From Chitinophagaceae bacterium C216 (GTDB lineage Bacteria; Bacteroidota; Bacteroidia; Chitinophagales; Chitinophagaceae), in contig CP144143.1 in assembly GCA_028485475.2 (NCBI GenBank), forward strand, positions 2,976,001 through 3,040,000: 64,000 nucleotides of DNA, given 5' to 3'. This document shows, in pieces, positions 62,575 through 64,000 of this stretch. The translations under genes and the position numbers were made by a program. The notes under the pieces are model-generated. The model had not been told where the DNA came from. It did not search any database and saw nothing but the letters and a program-made list of their open reading frames with translations. Positions within the stretch are counted from its first letter, which is position 1. Each line of letters begins with the position of its first letter.

Positions 62575-63519
62575 TTATAATCCTTTTTCACCCAAGTATC
62601 TTTCTGCGTCCAATGCAGCCATACAACCGCTACCCGCTGCAGTAATGGCCTGACGATAAATTTTGTCCTGCACATCACCTGCGGCAAATACGCCTTCCAC
62701 ATTGGTTTTGGTAGTACCGGGAATTGTTTTGATATAACCGGTTTCGTCCATTTCCAGATAATCCTTAAAGATCTCAGAATTGGGCTGATGTCCAATTGCA
62801 ACGAAAAATGCGCTTACCGGAATTTCGGTTATCTCACCGCTTTTGTTATTTCTTACACGCACACCTGTTACTTTATCCTCACCCAATACATCTTCGGTTT
62901 CGGTGTTAAAGTAAATCTTAATATTGGGTGTATTACGTACCCGTTCTTGCATCACTTTACTGGCGCGCATTTCATCGCGACGCACAAGCATATGCACCGT
63001 GCTACAAATCTTCGATAAGTATAATGCTTCTTCAGCGGCCGTATCGCCGGCTCCTACAATGGCGACTTCTTTACCTCTGAAGAAAAAACCGTCGCATACC
63101 GCGCAAGCACTTACACCAAATCCATTGAGGCGCTGTTCGCCAGGTAATCCCAGCCATTTAGCTGAAGCGCCGGTACAAATAATTACAGCATCCGCTTCAA
63201 TCAACTTTTCATCATCAATCCATACTTTATGCGGATGACCTGAAAAGTCCACTTTGGTAGCGATACCATAGCGAATGTCCGCTCCCATCCGCTTGGCCTG
63301 CTTTTCAAAATCAATCATCATTTCAGGCCCCTGAACTCCCTCAGGATATCCGGGATAATTCTCAACTTCAGTAGTAATGGTTAATTGTCCTCCCGGCTGT
63401 AATCCCTGATACAAAACAGGTTTCAGATTAGCACGCGCAGCATAAATCGCGGCCGTGTAACCTGCAGGCCCGGAACCTATAATCAGACAATGCACTTTTT
63501 CGATATTCTCATCAGCCAT
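62575..63519 (-). CDS. trxB: Thioredoxin reductase
   Basis: An NADPH-dependent flavoenzyme of 314 aa that reduces thioredoxin. FAD loop IIGSGPAGYTAAIYAAR at 13-29, redox pair Cys139-Cys142 in CAVC, NADPH loop IVGAGDTAAEEALYL and the FAD C-terminal FAAGDVQDKIYRQAITAAGSGCMAALDAERYL. Complete. folB starts 8 bases after its stop. Confidence 0.96.
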   Translation of the reverse strand: MADENIEKVHCLIIGSGPAGYTAAIYAARANLKPVLYQGLQPGGQLTITTEVENYPGYPEGVQGPEMMIDFEKQAKRMGADIRYGIATKVDFSGHPHKVWIDDEKLIEADAVIICTGASAKWLGLPGEQRLNGFGVSACAVCDGFFFRGKEVAIVGAGDTAAEEALYLSKICSTVHMLVRRDEMRASKVMQERVRNTPNIKIYFNTETEDVLGEDKVTGVRVRNNKSGEITEIPVSAFFVAIGHQPNSEIFKDYLEMDETGYIKTIPGTTKTNVEGVFAAGDVQDKIYRQAITAAGSGCMAALDAERYLGEKGL

Positions 63520-63543
63520 ATAAAAAATATATTTAACTATTTA

Positions 63544-63551
63544 CAAAAATA
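63544..63551 (-). promoter_or_regulatory. -7 promoter box for trxB-folB
   Basis: The minus strand reads TATTTTTG (exact TAnnTTTG), 25 bases before the trxB ATG. The gap back to the prolyl oligopeptidase gene shows no clear terminator. Confidence 0.5.
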
Positions 63552-63677
63552 GAGGGAAAAGGTTTAGTATCCGATCCAAGGGGTTAAAACCAGTATCAAG
63601 TTGCCCTCGCAACCTTTTACCTCTGTTTAAATATAAATTAAAATATAACCCGCTAACAAACTGTTCCTTCAAGTAGC

Positions 63678-64000
63678 TTATTGTTCTCTGAAAGGCATAC
63701 CCAAGTTGTACATGGTAAATGCCCAGATATCTGCAGCTTCTTCAATCATCTTGCTGGTAGGTTTTCCGGCTCCATGCCCGGCATTCGTTTCGATACGAAT
63801 AAGCACCGGATTAGCACCTTGATGATATTCTTGCAATCGAGCCGCAAATTTAAAAGAATGAGCGGGTACTACGCGGTCATCATGATCGGCCGTAGTAATT
63901 AATGTAGCAGGATAAGCTACTCCTTTTTTCAAATTATGATAAGGAGAGTATTTATATAAATATGGAAAATGCTTAGCTGAGTCGGCACTACCATATTCCA
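63678..64000 (-). CDS. Prolyl oligopeptidase (S9A), C-terminal part
   Basis: The last 107 codons of a serine peptidase that cuts peptides after proline; the rest lies beyond the window edge. The frame is open to the edge and reads [22 protein letters not shown], then DHDDRVVP with the catalytic Asp and [12 protein letters not shown] with the catalytic His, as in prolyl endopeptidase. The catalytic Ser lies upstream and is not visible. Located upstream of trxB on the same strand, 158 bases apart. Confidence 0.9.
   Translation of the reverse strand, partial: EYGSADSAKHFPYLYKYSPYHNLKKGVAYPATLITTADHDDRVVPAHSFKFAARLQEYHQGANPVLIRIETNAGHGAGKPTSKMIEEAADIWAFTMYNLGMPFREQ

Overview
The window is a piece of a Bacteroidota chromosome, most likely from the order Chitinophagales (a Chitinophagaceae-like organism). 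The evidence is a SusC/SusD outer-membrane pair, a TonB-dependent receptor, many small lipoproteins, a MoxR/DUF58/BatA-type cluster, the yceD-rpmF-plsX and miaB/sigma54-activator/lptE/secG gene orders, and many -7 boxes of the Bacteroidota form TAnnTTTG (some with a TTG about 19 bases upstream). Genes are dense on both strands. I saw no phage genes, insertion sequences, integrase or CRISPR array. No region stands out as foreign on reading, although I could not compute composition.

Layout. 1-8.1 kb: a cut-off ECF-type sigma factor, two NlpC/P60-like proteins, ppa, two related small lipoproteins, phoH, rpe, a phosphodiesterase and an S1/P1-like nuclease/phospholipase. 8.2-11.2 kb: a NatA/NatB-like ABC exporter followed by overlapping DUF2752 and TM2 genes. 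11.2-16.9 kb: a TonB-dependent receptor, envelope proteins of unknown function, and a FAD-dependent oxidoreductase gene interrupted by one in-frame TAA. 16.9-23.9 kb: mazG-like, dtd, arfB, then nadE-moxR-DUF58-(BatD-like)-batA on the minus strand. 24-30.7 kb: a TPR protein, an acyl-CoA ligase, plsX-rpmF-yceD and miaB. 30.9-36 kb: a sigma54-type AAA+ activator, lptE, a TPR-like protein, secG, mltG and a YihY/BrkB protein. 36-45.6 kb: a TrmH-type methylase, two membrane proteins, mnmD, galM, tilS, etfBA, a bifunctional nuclease and ispE. 45.6-49.2 kb: pnp, rpsO and miaE. 49.5-55.9 kb: a ROK regulator/kinase with a SusC/SusD pair. 55.9-64 kb: an AlkA-like glycosylase, NUDIX, FKBP, der, era, an initiator tRNA-Met, a DUF1080 protein, cdd, folB, trxB and the cut-off end of a prolyl oligopeptidase.

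How the genes relate. Most of the window is housekeeping: translation quality control and tRNA modification (miaB, miaE, mnmD, tilS, dtd, arfB, TrmH, fMet-tRNA, rpsO, pnp, der, era), envelope building (lptE, mltG, secG, plsX) and cofactors (nadE, ispE, folB). The accessory part is the ROK-SusCD uptake locus, the TonB receptor, the ABC exporter and the Bat cluster.

No clearly new multi-gene system is visible. The strongest anomaly is the single nonsense codon at 15537-15539 inside an otherwise complete FAD-dependent oxidoreductase frame. Next is the use of TTG as the only sensible start codon in four conserved genes (phoH, mltG, ispE, era).
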